Origin: Schistocephalus solidus
Lineage: Eukaryota > Platyhelminthes > Cestoda > Diphyllobothriidea > Diphyllobothriidae
NCBI GenBank assembly: GCA_017591395.1
Contig: WEDG01000760.1
Coordinates: forward strand, 62,001-126,000
Length of the DNA stretch: 64,000 bases
Reading direction: 5' to 3'
The translations under genes were made by a program, and so were the position numbers. Below, piece after piece: positions 31,401 through 43,204 of the stretch. The notes below the pieces were generated by a model. It worked only from the letters and a program-made list of their open reading frames with translations, made no database searches and was not told the origin of the DNA. Within the stretch, counting starts at the first letter, position 1, and each line of letters begins with the position of its first letter.

Positions 31401-34400
31401 AGATCTTCTTAGGTCAATGAATGAGTGGTTATTTGCTCGATGCGTCTTCTTACTCGGTACCATACTACTTCAAGTTACTCGCGACCCAAGTGAAGTTGAA
31501 CAGTTAGTTTGTAACGTCAAATTCTGATTTTAGTATTGATTTGTGTACATCTGCAAAACCCACATTTTTGTGATCTTTGGCAGAGAAATCTTTAGCTGAA
31601 TAACTGCATTGCGTACAGAAGTCTTTCTTTAAGACTTTGGCTTCTTGCTGGAGTATTCAAACTTTATTTGAATATCCCCAGCTAAAACCTTCGGTAATTT
31701 ACCATGGTGGTTCTGCATGCAACTATAATAGTTCAGCTTCTCTGGTTACTCTGGTCGACATCTTTGTAACCAATTAAATTTCCATCTGCAGTTCCAAGTG
31801 GACTAAACTTGACGTTGATAAGACGATGGAAGTTTGCCTGGAATTGAAAAGGACAGTTGCGCAGCAGTTGATTGATTTAACGACATAAAAGCCTCATGTA
31901 GCTGGCTTGGCATTTAAGGGATACCCAGTACTATGACGTCTTATGTATCCTAGTCAAACACTGCATTCTGGGAATATTTCTTGTGGTTTTACTGGAGTAA
32001 GTGTTCCGTTATCTCTTGCGTACTTCCACTGCTAAATTATTGACGATCTCTCAGCAAACAAATGTAATTTGTTTTAGTTCAAATGAAAATGTGGACAAGG
32101 TTTATTAGACGATGGAAGTTCGCCTGGAATTGAAGAGGACAGTTGCGCAGCAGGAGATTGATTCAACGAAACAAAAGCCTCATGTAGCTGGCTTGGCATG
32201 AAGCGATACCCAGTACTATGAAGTCTTATTTTTCCAAGTCAAACACTGCATTCTGGGAATATTTCTTGTGGTTTTACTGAAGTAAGAGATCCGTTATCTC
32301 TTACATACTTCCACTGCTAAATTATTGACGACCTCTCAGCAAACAAAATGTAATTTGTTTTTGGTTTCAAAATGAAAAATGCGGACAAGGCCTATTAAAA
32401 CGTGCACTTCAAGTTAATGATTTAAAATCTTTCATTTATCAGCTCCCTGCTGCTTTGAGGCTATCAGATCTTCTTAGGTCAATGAATGAGTTGGTACTTG
32501 CTCGAAGCTTCTTTTTACTCGGTACCATACTACTTTAAGTTACTCGCGACCCAAGTGAAGTTGAACAGTTAGTTTGTAACGTCAAATTCTGATTTTAGTA
32601 TTGATTTGTGTACATCTGCAAAAACCCACATTTTGTGATCTTTGGCAGAGAAATCTTTAGCTGAATAACTGCATTGCGTACAGAAGTCTTTCTTTAAGAT
32701 TTGGCTTCTTGCTGGAGTATTCAAACTTTATTTGAATATCCCCAGCTAAAACCTTCGGTAATTTACCATGGTGGTTCTGCATGCAACTATAATAGTTCAG
32801 CTTCTCTGGTTACTCTGGTCACCATCTTTGTAACCAATTACATTTCCATCTGCAGTTCCAAGTGGACTAAACTTGACGTTGATAAGACGATGGAAGTTCG
32901 CCTGGAATTGAAAAGGACAGTTGCGCAGCAGTAGATTGATTTAACGACATAAACGCCTCATGTAGCTGGCTTGGCATTAAGGGATACCCAGTACTATGAC
33001 GTCTTATGTATCCTAGTCAAACACTGCATTCTGGGAATATTTCTTGTGGTTTTACTGGAGTAAGTGTTCCGTTATCTCTTGCGTACTTCCACTGCTAAAT
33101 TATTGACGATCTCTCAGCAAACAAATGTAATTTGTTTTAGTTCAAATGAAAATGTGGACAAGGTTTATTAGACGATGGAAGTTCGCCTGGAATTGAAGAG
33201 GACAGTTGCGCAGCAGGAGATTGATTCAACGAAACAAAAGCCTCATGTAGCTGGCTTGGCATGAAGCGATACCCAGTACTATGAAGTCTTATTTTTCCAA
33301 GTCAAACACTGCATTCTGGGAATATTTCTTGTGGTTTTACTGAAGTAAGAGATCCGTTATCTCTTACATACTTCCACTGCTAAATTATTGACGACCTCTC
33401 AGCAAACAAATGTAATTTGTTTTGGTTTCAAATGAAAATGCAGACAAGGCTTATTAAAATCGTGCAATTCAAGTTAATGTTTTTAAAATCTTTCATTAAT
33501 CAGCTCCCTGCTGCTTTGAGGCTATCAGATCTTCTCAGGTCAATGAATGAGTGGTTATTTGCTCGAAGCTTCTTCTTACTCGGTACCGTACAACTTCAAG
33601 TTACTCGCGACCCAAGTGAAGTTGAACAGTTAGTTTGTAACGTCAAATTCTGATTTTAGTATTGATTTGTGTACATCTGCAAAAACCCACATTTTGTGAT
33701 CTTTGGCAGAGAAATCTTTAGCTGAATAACTGCATTGCGTACAGAAGTCTTTCTTTAAGACTTTAGCTTCTTGCTGGAGTATTCAAACTTTATTTAAATA
33801 TCCCCAGCTAAAACCTTCGGTAATTTACCATGGTGGTTCTGCATGCAACTATAATAGTTCAGCTTCTCTGGTTACTCTGGTCACCATCTTTGTAACCAAT
33901 TACATTTCCATCTGCAGTTCCAAGTGGACTAAACTTGACGTTGATAAGACGATGGAAGTTCGCCTGGAATTGAAAGGACAGTTGCGCAGCAGTAGATTGA
34001 TTTAACGACATAAAAAGCCTCATGTAGCTGGCTTGGCATTAAAGGGATACCCAGTACTATGACGCTCTTATGTATCCTAGTCAAACACTGCATTCTGGGA
34101 ATATTTCTTGTGGTTTTTACTGGAGTAAGTGTTCCGTTATCTCTTGCGTACTTCCACTGCTAAATTATTGACGATCTCTCAGCAAACAAATGTAATTTGT
34201 TTTAGTTTCAAATGAAAATGTGGACCAGGTTTATTAGACGATGGAAGTTCGCCTGGAATTGAAGAGGACAGTTGGGCAGCAGGAGATTGATTCAACGAAA
34301 CAAAAGCCTTATGTAGCTGGCTTGGCATGAAGCGATACCCAGTACTATGAAGTCTTATTTTTCCAAGTCAAACACTGCATTCTGGGAATATTTCTTGTGG

Positions 34401-35667
34401 TTTTACTGAAGTAAGAGATCCGTTATCTCTTACATAATTCCACTGCTAAATTATTGACGACCTCTCAGCAAACAAATGTAATTTGTTTTGGTTTCAAATG
34501 AAAATGCGGACAAGGCTTATTAAAAACGTGCACTTCAAGTTGATGATTTAAAATCTTTCATTTATCAGCTCCCTGCTGCTTTGAGGCTATCAGATCTTCT
34601 TAGGTCAATGAATGAGTTGGTACTTGCTCGAAGCTTCTTTTTACTCGGTACCATACTACTTTAAGTTACTCGCGACCCAAGTGAAGTTGAACAGTTAGTT
34701 TGTAACGTCAAATTCTGATTTTAGTATTGATTTGTGTACATCTGCAAAAACCCACATTTTGTGATCTTTGGCAGAGAAATCTTTAGCTGAATAAATGCAT
34801 TGCGTACAGAAGTCTTTCTTTAAGACTTTTGGCTTCTTGCTGGAGTATTCAAACTTTATTTGAATATCCCCAAGCTAAAAACCTTCAGTAATTTACCATG
34901 GTGGTTCTGCATGCAACTATAATAGTTCAGCTTCTCTGGTTACTCTGGTCACCATCTTTGTAACCAATTACATTTCCATCTGCAGTTCCAAGTGGACTAA
35001 ACTTGACGTTGATAAGACGATGGAAGTTCGCCTGGAATTGAAAAGGACAGTTGCGCAGCAGTAGATTGATTTAACGACATAAAAGGTTCATGTAGCTGGC
35101 TTGGCATTAAGGGATACCCAGTACTATGACGTCTTATGTATCCTAGTCAAACACTGCATTCTGGGAATATTTCTTGTGGTTTTACTGGAGTAAGTGTTCC
35201 GTTATCTCTTGCGTACTTACACTGCTAAATTATTGACGATCTCTCAGCAAACCAATGTTTTTTTTCTGTTTCAAATGAAAATGCGGACAAGGCTTATTAA
35301 AATCGTGCAAATTCAAGTTAATGTTTTTAAAATCTTTCATTAATCAGCTCCCTGCTGCTTTGAGGCTATCAGATCTTCTCAGGTCAATGAATGAGTGGCT
35401 ATTTGCTCGAAGCTTCTTCTTACTCCGTATTTTACAACTTAAAGTTACTCGCGACCCAAGTGAAGTTTTACAGTTAGTTTGTAACGTCAAATTCTGATTT
35501 TAGTATTGATTTGTGTACATCTGCAAAAACCCACATTTTGTGATCTTTGGCAGAGAAATCTTTAGCTGAATAACCGGATTGTGCACAGAAGTCTTACTTT
35601 AAGACTTGGCTTCTTGCTGGAGTATTCAAACTTTATTTGAATATCTCCATCTAAAACCTTCGGTAAA
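22480..35667 (+). repeat. satellite array, 1,066-bp monomers, 11 full plus 2 partial units
   Basis: The monomer starts, set at AGACGATGGAAG after GACGTTGATA, are 23292, 24356, 25422, 26491, 27562, 28626, 29693, 30759, 31821, 32885, 33947 and 35015. The spacing is 1,062-1,071 bp. A partial unit precedes (22,480-23,291) and another follows (35,015-35,667, lacking the second half of the duplication). Identity between units is high. Short frames of 77-78 codons recur in many units but begin without ATG, are broken by indels in others and have no domain, so I take the array as non-coding. Strand is arbitrary. Confidence 0.95.
23292..24355 (+). repeat. reference monomer of the satellite: A, A' and B segments
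   Basis: Segment A (about 285 bp from 23,292) and segment A' (about 285 bp from 23,577) are diverged copies of each other. Both start AGACGATGGAAGTTCGCCTGG, contain TACCCAGTACTATGA and GTCAAACACTGCATTCTGGG, and end with AAACAAATGTAATTTGTTTT and GGACAAGG. Segment B (about 490 bp) is unique to the monomer and ends GACGTTGATA. So the present 1,066-bp unit arose by duplication of a shorter one. Perfect inverted repeats occur in A', at the A and A' ends, and in B. Confidence 0.85.
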
Positions 35668-36150
35668 ACAGTAACGATTGATTTCGCATGTCGATGGGAG
35701 ATCTATCGAATCCATACCTTTTCTGGTAAAATGTAGCTTTGGGCACTAAAGCTTTTCCCAAATCTATGCAAATCGTATGTTGGATTATACAGATTCGTTA
35801 AGCCAGACGAGCCTATTTTTCAAAAAGTCGCAGTGCCTCTCGTCTGTAGTGGGTGACCTACCACTTATACCATGAAGGGCATATTTACCAGTAAAATCGC
35901 AACTCTATATGATTTGACAACCTCCAAGGGATTCCGATTTGTAGGCGCCAGCACTGAAATTTAAATATGTATATTTTTCACCGTTGTTTTATATGCCATT
36001 AACATCAAATGATATAATGTTACAAATATACTATATTAAGCAGACGAATCCGAAACCTTCGTGGCCTGAACGCTTACCGATTCCACCGTGTCTCACCTGA
36101 CGACACAAGCTCCGTATTTTTGACAGAAGTCTGGTTGGTTGAGACGAAAC
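35668..36150. other. non-coding right flank of the array
   Basis: Array identity stops at CTTCGGTAAA (35,667). No feature is recognised before the candidate exon. Confidence 0.4.
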
Positions 36151-36154
36151 TCAC

Positions 36155-36489
36155 CTCATTTCGATAGACCGTCGTTCCACAGGGCCAGCGCTTAGCCGAC
36201 TGCCTGCTGAAGTCGATATAAGTGCAGAGGTGTTGTTCCATATCCGCAAAGAGTGCCGTGTGACCATCGGCTGCAGCTCCATTGAGGCGATAAGGTGGAA
36301 GGCCGCGGGACCGCAGTTCACTAAATGTTAACACGCAACTTCGTTCCATCATCTGGCCCGACTGTTCAGCACCCATAAAGTAGGCAATGGCATGTCCATT
36401 GGCGAGATTCTGGTTGAGGGATTGATAGGGCGTTGATGAGGGTGGATAGAAGCACACCAGCAGTGTATTCGTGGAGCACGCAACCCGAA
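36155..36489 (-). CDS. candidate internal exon, Cys-containing extracellular-type segment
   Basis: The 335-nt exon is bordered by an acceptor with a pyrimidine tract (CTTTTTTACTTCCTCTGTAAG) in phase 1 and a consensus donor ATGAG/GTGAGT in phase 0. Its 111 codons contain five Cys: RVACSTNTLLVCFYPPSS, AYFMGAEQSGQMMERSCVLT, MEQHLCTYIDFSRQSAKRW and PCGTTVYRNE. Residues in between (LRSRGLPPYRLNGAAADGHT) look like folded protein rather than noise. No domain is named. Its phase fits after the EGF-like exon at 41,315-41,455. Confidence 0.45.
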
Positions 36490-39400
36490 CTTACAGAGGA
36501 AGTAAAAAAGATCGAATCGGTTGATTATATAAGCTTATAAATGACTGAATGATGTCAGATAGACTACATTACACCAGATTGTTAGTGCAAGTTTCGACCT
36601 CTTTTTAAGTAACACAAGAATGTGGGGTGAAACGTCCTTTTACGAAGTATTTTCGCAGTTTTAAAAGAAACGTTAATAAGTGACAAATGATACGGACAAA
36701 CAAAAGTCTTTATACGGTGACTAATGACTGTTAATGCGTATATAATTCTTACCCTGAAGGCATTCAAAAGGGTTATTAGCTAGGGATTTCAAAGGCGTAA
36801 GCCTATTTCCTCAAATACGCTGAAATGAAATGAACTGTCATTTAAACTGCCTTTAATTTTGCAAGTGTTCCTAGTTTAATGTAAGGTGTAGGTGACGCAC
36901 CTCGGAGTGGTTGAATTTAGGATTATGATTAAGGTTAAACAGATCACATTTTGAAGTATTTTTAGATATCACAACCAAACACACAAGACTATATAATAAT
37001 GTTCTGCTCACTTCCATCCGTAGAGGGTGCTGGACAATGAACTGTTTATTTCCAACTAGAAACGCAAAAATAAATGCTATGAATATCCACAGCGACGATT
37101 GTGAAATGAAACCAAAACCATTTTGTCGTTGAATGCAGAATACAGCCTTATAAATGGAAGCATCTCGTATATTGCATACTCACATAAGAGCACGTGGATC
37201 TAAATTACAACATTGTGTTAAATTATCACCTAAATAAGTTTTTGACTTTGGTTTAATAGCGTAATATTTAAAGTGACTTTGCGGTAATTTAGTGCGCAAA
37301 CATCTAATAGACTTTGATGTGCCCATGTTTTAAATATCGGCAATGTTCGCTGAGTTTGAAGTTCTGCCTTATTACCTACATTCGAGCCATACATGCCTAA
37401 AATTTGCAAAAAATATTTCTATTTTGAGACTATTAATAGAACAGACGCACTTATGTTGAAATGTATTGCGCAGATACAATGACGCAGGGTGACGTATCAT
37501 AGTCCTAATCAGTTAGTGTTACTATTTACCAATGTATATTTTATATCAAAACAACCGCATGCGGTCAACAAAAATTTGTTTTTAGTCATGCCAATGCAAT
37601 TTGGGCAAACATATTACGAACCAGTTTTGTGAAATAAACATGTAGTTATAATGCTTTTTACCTCAATAAATACCGTTCGTTTGTTGTTTTACAGAAGGCG
37701 AATTATGTGGTCTGTCAAACTCTGGATGGAAAACATGTTATAACAGCCAAAAGCTCAAACTTTGAATTTTTTAATAGGCTGTAGATTAACCTGATCAAAA
37801 TAGCACATTCAGTTATCTTCCGGACTATTTTCATATCGAAAAAAGATGGCAAATACGCATTTTCTCAATTTTAAGCTATTTTTTGTATTTGAAAAGATAT
37901 GTCGAAGAAAAAAGGTGGGGGTAAATTCGTTAAAGCATTTTTATGGAAAGTCAATGTTTGCTTACTAATGACAAATGTAAAGAGCCTTTATCAGCTGTAT
38001 ATACCCAATAACCCACTGAACAAATGAAAATATAAAACTTTCATCGATATACCTATAATAATATTATCACCAAAAGACTACGTTATAACATTATTTCCTC
38101 CATCATGGTAGATCTTTTTTCTTACGAAATATTCGCTCTGATAGTATTAAAAATAATTCTGGTATGTAAGTCTTGCATCTCAAAAATCATACACAATATA
38201 AGCAGAGGATCCTACAGTTTTTGACGTCAATAGAACTCGAACTAACCGAGGACAGTTATAGTTATTCAAGAGCAGGTAAACTACTTGTTTTCGAGCAATT
38301 TTAGGTAACAGATAAGTTTATTGTAGGCTTCAAAGCGGAATTTAGCTAATCTGACTTAAACTGGCATCTCTGGGAAGTTCCGCGTCTCCAAACGCATTAA
38401 TAATGAAAGGCTTTTGGAGTATCTGTTATTATGGTTATTTTGAATAACTTTATTTGTAAAAAAATGACCAGGATATCTTACAAAAACTAGGTATATTTTG
38501 CCCTGATGACATCTATCGCTTTACACATTATCAATTCACCATATGCACTCAAAAACCAACGCACGCAATTTAGCATGGCTAACGTGCTTCATAACTGTCA
38601 TCACTCTATGCTAGCTGCAGCAGAGTTGAAGTATATAAAAATCATAGTTGACCACGGAAAACGCAATTTTTGCATTATGAAAAAGCTCCTTTTTTGGAAA
38701 ATAGACTTCTTGTGCTTCGAATACATATTTTAATATTTCGTAACAAATCTACATTTAATTTGTGCGTATTTTCATGAGCGTCATTTACAAGAGAAGATAG
38801 GAAATGAACGGGCTTTATTTTTTATTATTTACGTGTTTCTGTGTAACTGCCTGCTAAAAGGGGTAGCCTGAATCTCATAAATTACGTTTTCAGTTTGTCA
38901 TCGCAAACCACTATTTCGTTTGCCTTTCAACTCGAAACCCATTGCGTTTCGCACATGTGTAATTCAAGGATGCTAAAGATAATAGTTGAAAAGGATGCAA
39001 TATATGACCCCCCTCAGGGAACAAAGAATCGCTCAGCGTGTATTACGCGACCGGAGTTGCATGTCAACTGATCAGACATTGAAAAAAGATCGAGTGTGTT
39101 TAATTCGATCCTTATTTTATACTGTATAACTTCATTTCTGGTGTTTAATTTATTTCAGAAAACCGAAAGCGATAATACTGATTCCTGTTCAGTTGCAGCA
39201 TTCGTTGACATTCCCAGTTTGTGATAATCAGTAGAAACGCTCAATAACATATTCGTGTTGTCACAAATATTTATCATACGATTCACCTGATAATAATTAG
39301 CATTAACTCCTTTTATAAATCTTCCCAGAATTAACATGACATTCAACGTCTGGGTGAATTCTGTTGAAGCAAAGTTTAATCTGATCTTTGTTCTTAAAAA

Positions 39401-40100
39401 CCCATGCTTGTGTTTAGGTTCACGCTCATATGACCCTTTGGAGCTGCATTCATTGTTTACCAAAGAGCCAATTTCCCTACCCTTTTTCCTTTCATCAGAT
39501 TTGCTGAATGTTGTGCTATGGTATTTAAGCATTTCTTTTCAGCTTCTCGCATAAGTTAACAGCAACTCAAATTGTAATCTGCTGTGCGATCAGTGTTCAC
39601 ATTACAGTCAATTCTTACAAAATATACTTTTCATTGATATGCCCAAAACATAAATATTTAATAGAATAGCAATCAGAATAATAAATTGGCCCTTACAGCA
39701 AAACAGTCTCACATACATTGCATCAGTGTAACGGATGGTTTCTGATTGATAAAAAAAACGATGTAGTTTTGAACTAGCTTATAATTAATGATGGCATCTT
39801 TCTGAAACTACTTTGAGTGCGAACACATTTTGTAGTCAATACACGTGCAGTATGTTTGGAAAATTTCTTATTTCCAAATTGAAAATTCTGGAAGATTATT
39901 CGACACGCTTTCTAATATAGAAATATATGCTGTTTCAGCAGTGCGTTGTACACAATCTTATGAACTTAATATCAATTGTGTACTCTTTATAATTACTCTT
40001 ATCAATTCTATTGGAGTACATTTTTAAGGCTTGAATCCAACGAAAACGAAAAAGAAAAAAAGGGTTTGCTGTTATTGCTTTCGTTCATCCTAGCTCATAA
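36490..40100. other. long non-coding stretch, probably intronic or intergenic
   Basis: 3.6 kb of AT-rich DNA. A minus-strand frame at 39,155-39,532 (125 codons, ATG start) contains a possible exon ending NANYYQ at a GTGAATCG donor, but its acceptors give the wrong phase for the neighbouring exons. No repeats from the other families were seen. Confidence 0.35.
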
Positions 40101-40110
40101 CGCTTCCTAG

Positions 40111-40297
40111 GACAGTGGTCCACAGAACTTAAATAGTAGACGACGGCTGTGCACCAATCAAAATGAACTTTTAAAAGCAATTTGTGATGAATATCCACCT
40201 GAGTGTCCAGAGAACTGTCTGGGGCACAGTTTGTCAGGAGTGAAAGGTGTTCGACCATCTGGTCAAATTTTTATGGTGAAAAAAGCTCGATTAATGG
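40111..40297 (+). CDS. candidate internal exon on the plus strand, Cys-rich
   Basis: The acceptor ACGCTTCCTAG and the near-perfect donor AATGG/GTAAGT frame a 187-nt exon (phase 0 to phase 1) of 62 codons. It reads RRRLCTNQNELLKAICDEYP, PECPENCLGHSLSGVKGVRP and SGQIFMVKKARLM. Four Cys fall in the first 40 residues. The frame continues through the donor to a stop at 40,443, so an unspliced end is also possible. No family is recognised. It lies on the opposite strand between minus-strand candidates, so it would be a nested or separate gene. Confidence 0.38.
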
Positions 40298-40449
40298 GTA
40301 AGTTCCAAATGAACTCATTGAAAGAAAAAGAGCTTGGCGTTTTGAAATGTGGTTTGCTAAACGAAAATGTGCGGTCAAATGCAGCCAGGTGGACCCTGTA
40401 TAAATTCATTGATGAAAAAGATGACTTTACTATATGCTTCTAATTCTTC

Positions 40450-41160
40450 TGGTTTCTTATCCACTGACAACCATTTTTATGGCATCTAGCTATTTTTAAG
40501 CAAAACATTTTCAAGAAAAAAACCAGAGTTAAAGCTGGATTTAACTAATTGTTTAGCATCAATTTTGGTAGATTTGCATTGCTGAGGTATAAATGCTCTA
40601 GCGCATTAATGGTTAAGGGATCATACGTTGGCTATTTTCATCATACTTGGTATTAAATTTTCCAAGTTTAAATATTTACTTCTGAAATTTGCCAGTATTT
40701 TTGGAAAAAAACCCTGTCAATCCTCCAGCACATTGTTTCTCTAAAACACCGCAACCAAATGTTTAGGGCTATTCAGTGGCACTGTTCGTGTACGTTTAAA
40801 AATTATCATGAAGTAACGGCATGTTTTATATAAGTCTAGTTATTTTATCAGCCTGTAATACTACAAGCCACTCTGCGGCTCCTGACGGGGCTCGAAAATG
40901 AACCTTAAAGCAGAGTGGGACAAGAGAGTTCCTTTAACGATCTGTGAGCTTTAATCAAAGAGTTATATTTTAATGGTTAAACAGGGACTTAAACAGCAGT
41001 AATTTAGTCATTTAAACAAGTGAAATCGAAGAAAAGAAAGCCTTTAGTTGCTATGAAGCTACAAAATTATTTGCCAATTTAGTCCGAATTTACTGTAGAT
41101 AGTATATGGATATTTTGAGGAGAGATGAGGCAAGCGGTATAACTAGTTTTTGCTTACAAC
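40450..41160. other. non-coding, nothing recognised
   Basis: No supported feature. Confidence 0.4.
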
Positions 41161-41314
41161 CTACCAAGTGGGGTTGAACATTGGAAGTTTGAATTGATTG
41201 AAGTCCATTCCTTATTAGAGTGAACTTGTTTCTCCAGAATGATATTCATGGAGGACCAGTTTGTGTCATAGGAGATTGCATCACCACCGTCTAGGCGTTG
41301 ACCATTGCTCCTAC

Positions 41315-41455
41315 CCTGTATGTTGGACTTTCGCTTTGATAAGAAGCGAGGGCAAACACACTGGTCTGGTTGAAAATCATTATTGCTGTCGACGCAGACT
41401 CCCATAGAGATGGCGCAGGCTTTGTACTCTGTGGTGTTGCACTGCGCAATTGGAA
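41315..41455 (-). CDS. candidate EGF-like exon
   Basis: The acceptor TTTCTCATTTCCTCCGCAAG and the donor CAGG/GTAGGA enclose 141 nt, phase 1 to phase 1, a typical EGF-exon size and phase. The peptide has Cys at spacing C-x7-C-x6-C-x11-C-x-C: AQCNTTEYKAC, AISMGVC, VDSNNDFQPDQCVC. This is five of the six EGF cysteines; the sixth could come from the next exon. A longer alternative uses a donor near 41,166 (also phase 1) and includes a sixth Cys (SNFQC). EGF-like modules act in secreted or membrane proteins. Confidence 0.45.
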
Positions 41456-41499
41456 CTTGCGGAGGAAATGAGAAAGAGGATAGCAACAGTTTGAGAGGA

Positions 41500-41722
41500 A
41501 CATTGCCAGCAAAGACAAGAGAAACTAAAATGGTCATCGATGGCTCATTAGCCGGTTCAGAACAAAAACGTTGACATTCGTTGATGATCACTCATCGATT
41601 GTTAACGGAACTCCCACGTCCCTTTCTGCCTTGGGGCTCGCTCGCGTGTGTCATAGGCAGATAAATATTGCTGGCCAAGACAAGGGAGGCTGTAATGGCC
41701 ATTTCTGGCACACTAGCTCATT
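41500..41722 (-). repeat. two SINE family S fragments
   Basis: The first piece (GCAAAGACAAGAGAAACTAA, GGCTCATTAGCCGG) ends at about 41,572. The second starts GTTGATGATCACTCATCGAT, carries CCTTTCTGCCTTGGGGCTCG and GCCAAGACAAGGGAGGCTG, and ends GGCCATTTCTGG near 41,712. They lie about 45 bp upstream of the EGF-like exon, in the candidate intron. Confidence 0.6.
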
Positions 41723-41729
41723 TGAATAT

Positions 41730-42520
41730 AATTCATTTACAAAATATTGTCTAACAGTTTTGTTCAATTTCTTTGTATAAAACAGCATTTAGACATTTGT
41801 GTTTTACAGTGCTGATTTTTACGGATGTCATAAATCATTTGGATCAATTAGGCATTCACTGTCAGCAAATGTGCAAACCTATTAACTAGCTAGCTCTTAT
41901 TGACGCGCCTTTGGGGGACGGAAAGAGTAATGTCTCTCCACGCGCATAAATATTACTTTAAAAACGTGTATTGTAGAAAAGAAATGTGCAGAGAAACTTT
42001 TAAAAGTAATAATGTGTTGCAGTCAAACATTTTACATCCTGACTTTCTTCGCGAATCCGCAAATGCAGATTCCTAATAGTACAAGTATTTAAAGCGCTTC
42101 TTTTAGTGGCGTTTCTATTGATATGCAACAATTCTTGATTTTCATAGAAATTTCCTCTCTTTTATCTGACTGAATCTCACTCCTATAATTTGTTCTACTT
42201 TTTCCTTCAAAAAACCAGTAACAAAAAACTACACCGCAGTGCACACAAGGTTCCAGATAAAGGCTGTTTCTTGATCGTTCCATGTAGGTTTAACATTTTC
42301 CAATTTTCAAACCGGCAAAAGGAAATATGCGTGTCCAGAGAGAATCCATTTTAATTTTGAATAACACGCAGTCTCTTACTGACGTATCCTGTACATGTAG
42401 GGAAGAAATTTCTTGAAACATTGAGCGTAACTCAATAAAGCACCACAGCAGATTTATGGGGTCTCCAGAACTGAGATTACACCGCAATCAATATTCACAG
42501 CAAGGGTAATAATTAAGTGC
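41730..42520. other. non-coding
   Basis: A possible small minus-strand exon around 42,372-42,470 (SGDPINLLWCFIELRSMFQ, donor TCA/GTAAGA) was seen, but its acceptor is poor. Otherwise nothing. Confidence 0.3.
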
Positions 42521-42523
42521 ACA

Positions 42524-42768
42524 GAGCCGGCTTTTGCCGAGATCCTGCCACTGCCAACACAACTGCAAGGCTAACCAATGGGTCACCCAGCAGTCCCGGT
42601 ATGCTTTCTGGTCGAGACTCCAGTTTCAAAATGGTTGCTTATTAATTTCCTCAGTGAATAATCCTTAACTTTGAGTAAATCAGTCTGAACTGAGACTAAC
42701 AGACTGAACGCAAAATGAATATTTGGGTTAACTTCCATCAACCACAGTTGGATAACCGCTTGATGATA
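42524..42768 (+). repeat. interspersed repeat family R2
   Basis: Aligned in order with 15,890-16,160: GCACAGAGCCGGCTTTTGCC, GGGTCACCCAGCAGTCCCGG, CTTTCTGGTCGAGACTCCAG, AATGAATATTTGGGTTAAC and CATCAACCACAGTTGGATAA. The copy is diverged and non-coding. Confidence 0.55.
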
Positions 42769-42829
42769 ATTAAGTTGTCTACATACAGCTAGCAGTAAAG
42801 ATTCAAGCTTTAGGATATGCCATAATGGC

Positions 42830-43190
42830 AGCAGAGGTGCTTGCTAAAAGAAGCAAACTGGTGAATTTCAAAAAGCAGTTGAGTAAAGGAAGATGTGATT
42901 TCTGGAACAGGCAGTGTATTGGCCTGACGTTTTGGATTATTGCTTGACCCCTTCGTGAGTATCCCTGAGGAGGAGGAGGTAGGGAGGGGAGGAGAGAGGG
43001 AGCGTGAGGGAAATGGGATGGGCGGGGAGGAGGCGGAGGAGGAGGAAGCATGCTAGCTCTCGGGTTGCAGCTCACTCGACAGGACCCATGCATATTTTTA
43101 AGTTTCACGAGGCTGAAAACCTCGCAACGGCATGAGTCGCGAAGTGCTCTCGTCATGGTTCTCAGGCCCGCAGCCAATCAACAAGCGCAA
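42830..43190 (-). repeat. PLE-type 3' tail element, minus copy of a head-to-head pair
   Basis: On the minus strand TAATCCAAAACGTCAGG (about 42,921-42,940) and the following CCAGAAATCACATCTTCC match the end of the tail shared with 15.7 and 56.3 kb. Upstream, CTGTCGAGTGAGCTGCAACC matches the body of the copies at 43.3 and 56.0 kb. A pyrimidine-rich stretch (purine-rich on the plus strand) interrupts it. Confidence 0.5.
42966..43050 (+). repeat. G-rich polypurine tract
   Basis: About 85 bases made almost only of G and A, with at least six runs of three or more G (GGGAGGGGAGG, GGGAAATGGGATGGGCGGGG). It can in principle form a G-quadruplex. It sits inside the minus tail copy. Confidence 0.85.
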
Positions 43191-43204
43191 TGACCTCTAG
43201 TTTT

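Noticed and set aside
22480..35667. CRISPR-like or rDNA spacer interpretation of the tandem array
   Set aside because: Units are over 1 kb with no unique spacers, and no rRNA or 5S sequence is recognisable inside or next to the array.
42803..43177. 124-codon minus-strand frame with a polyproline stretch
   Set aside because: The prolines come from the polypurine tract on the plus strand, and the surrounding sequence is a PLE-type tail repeat.
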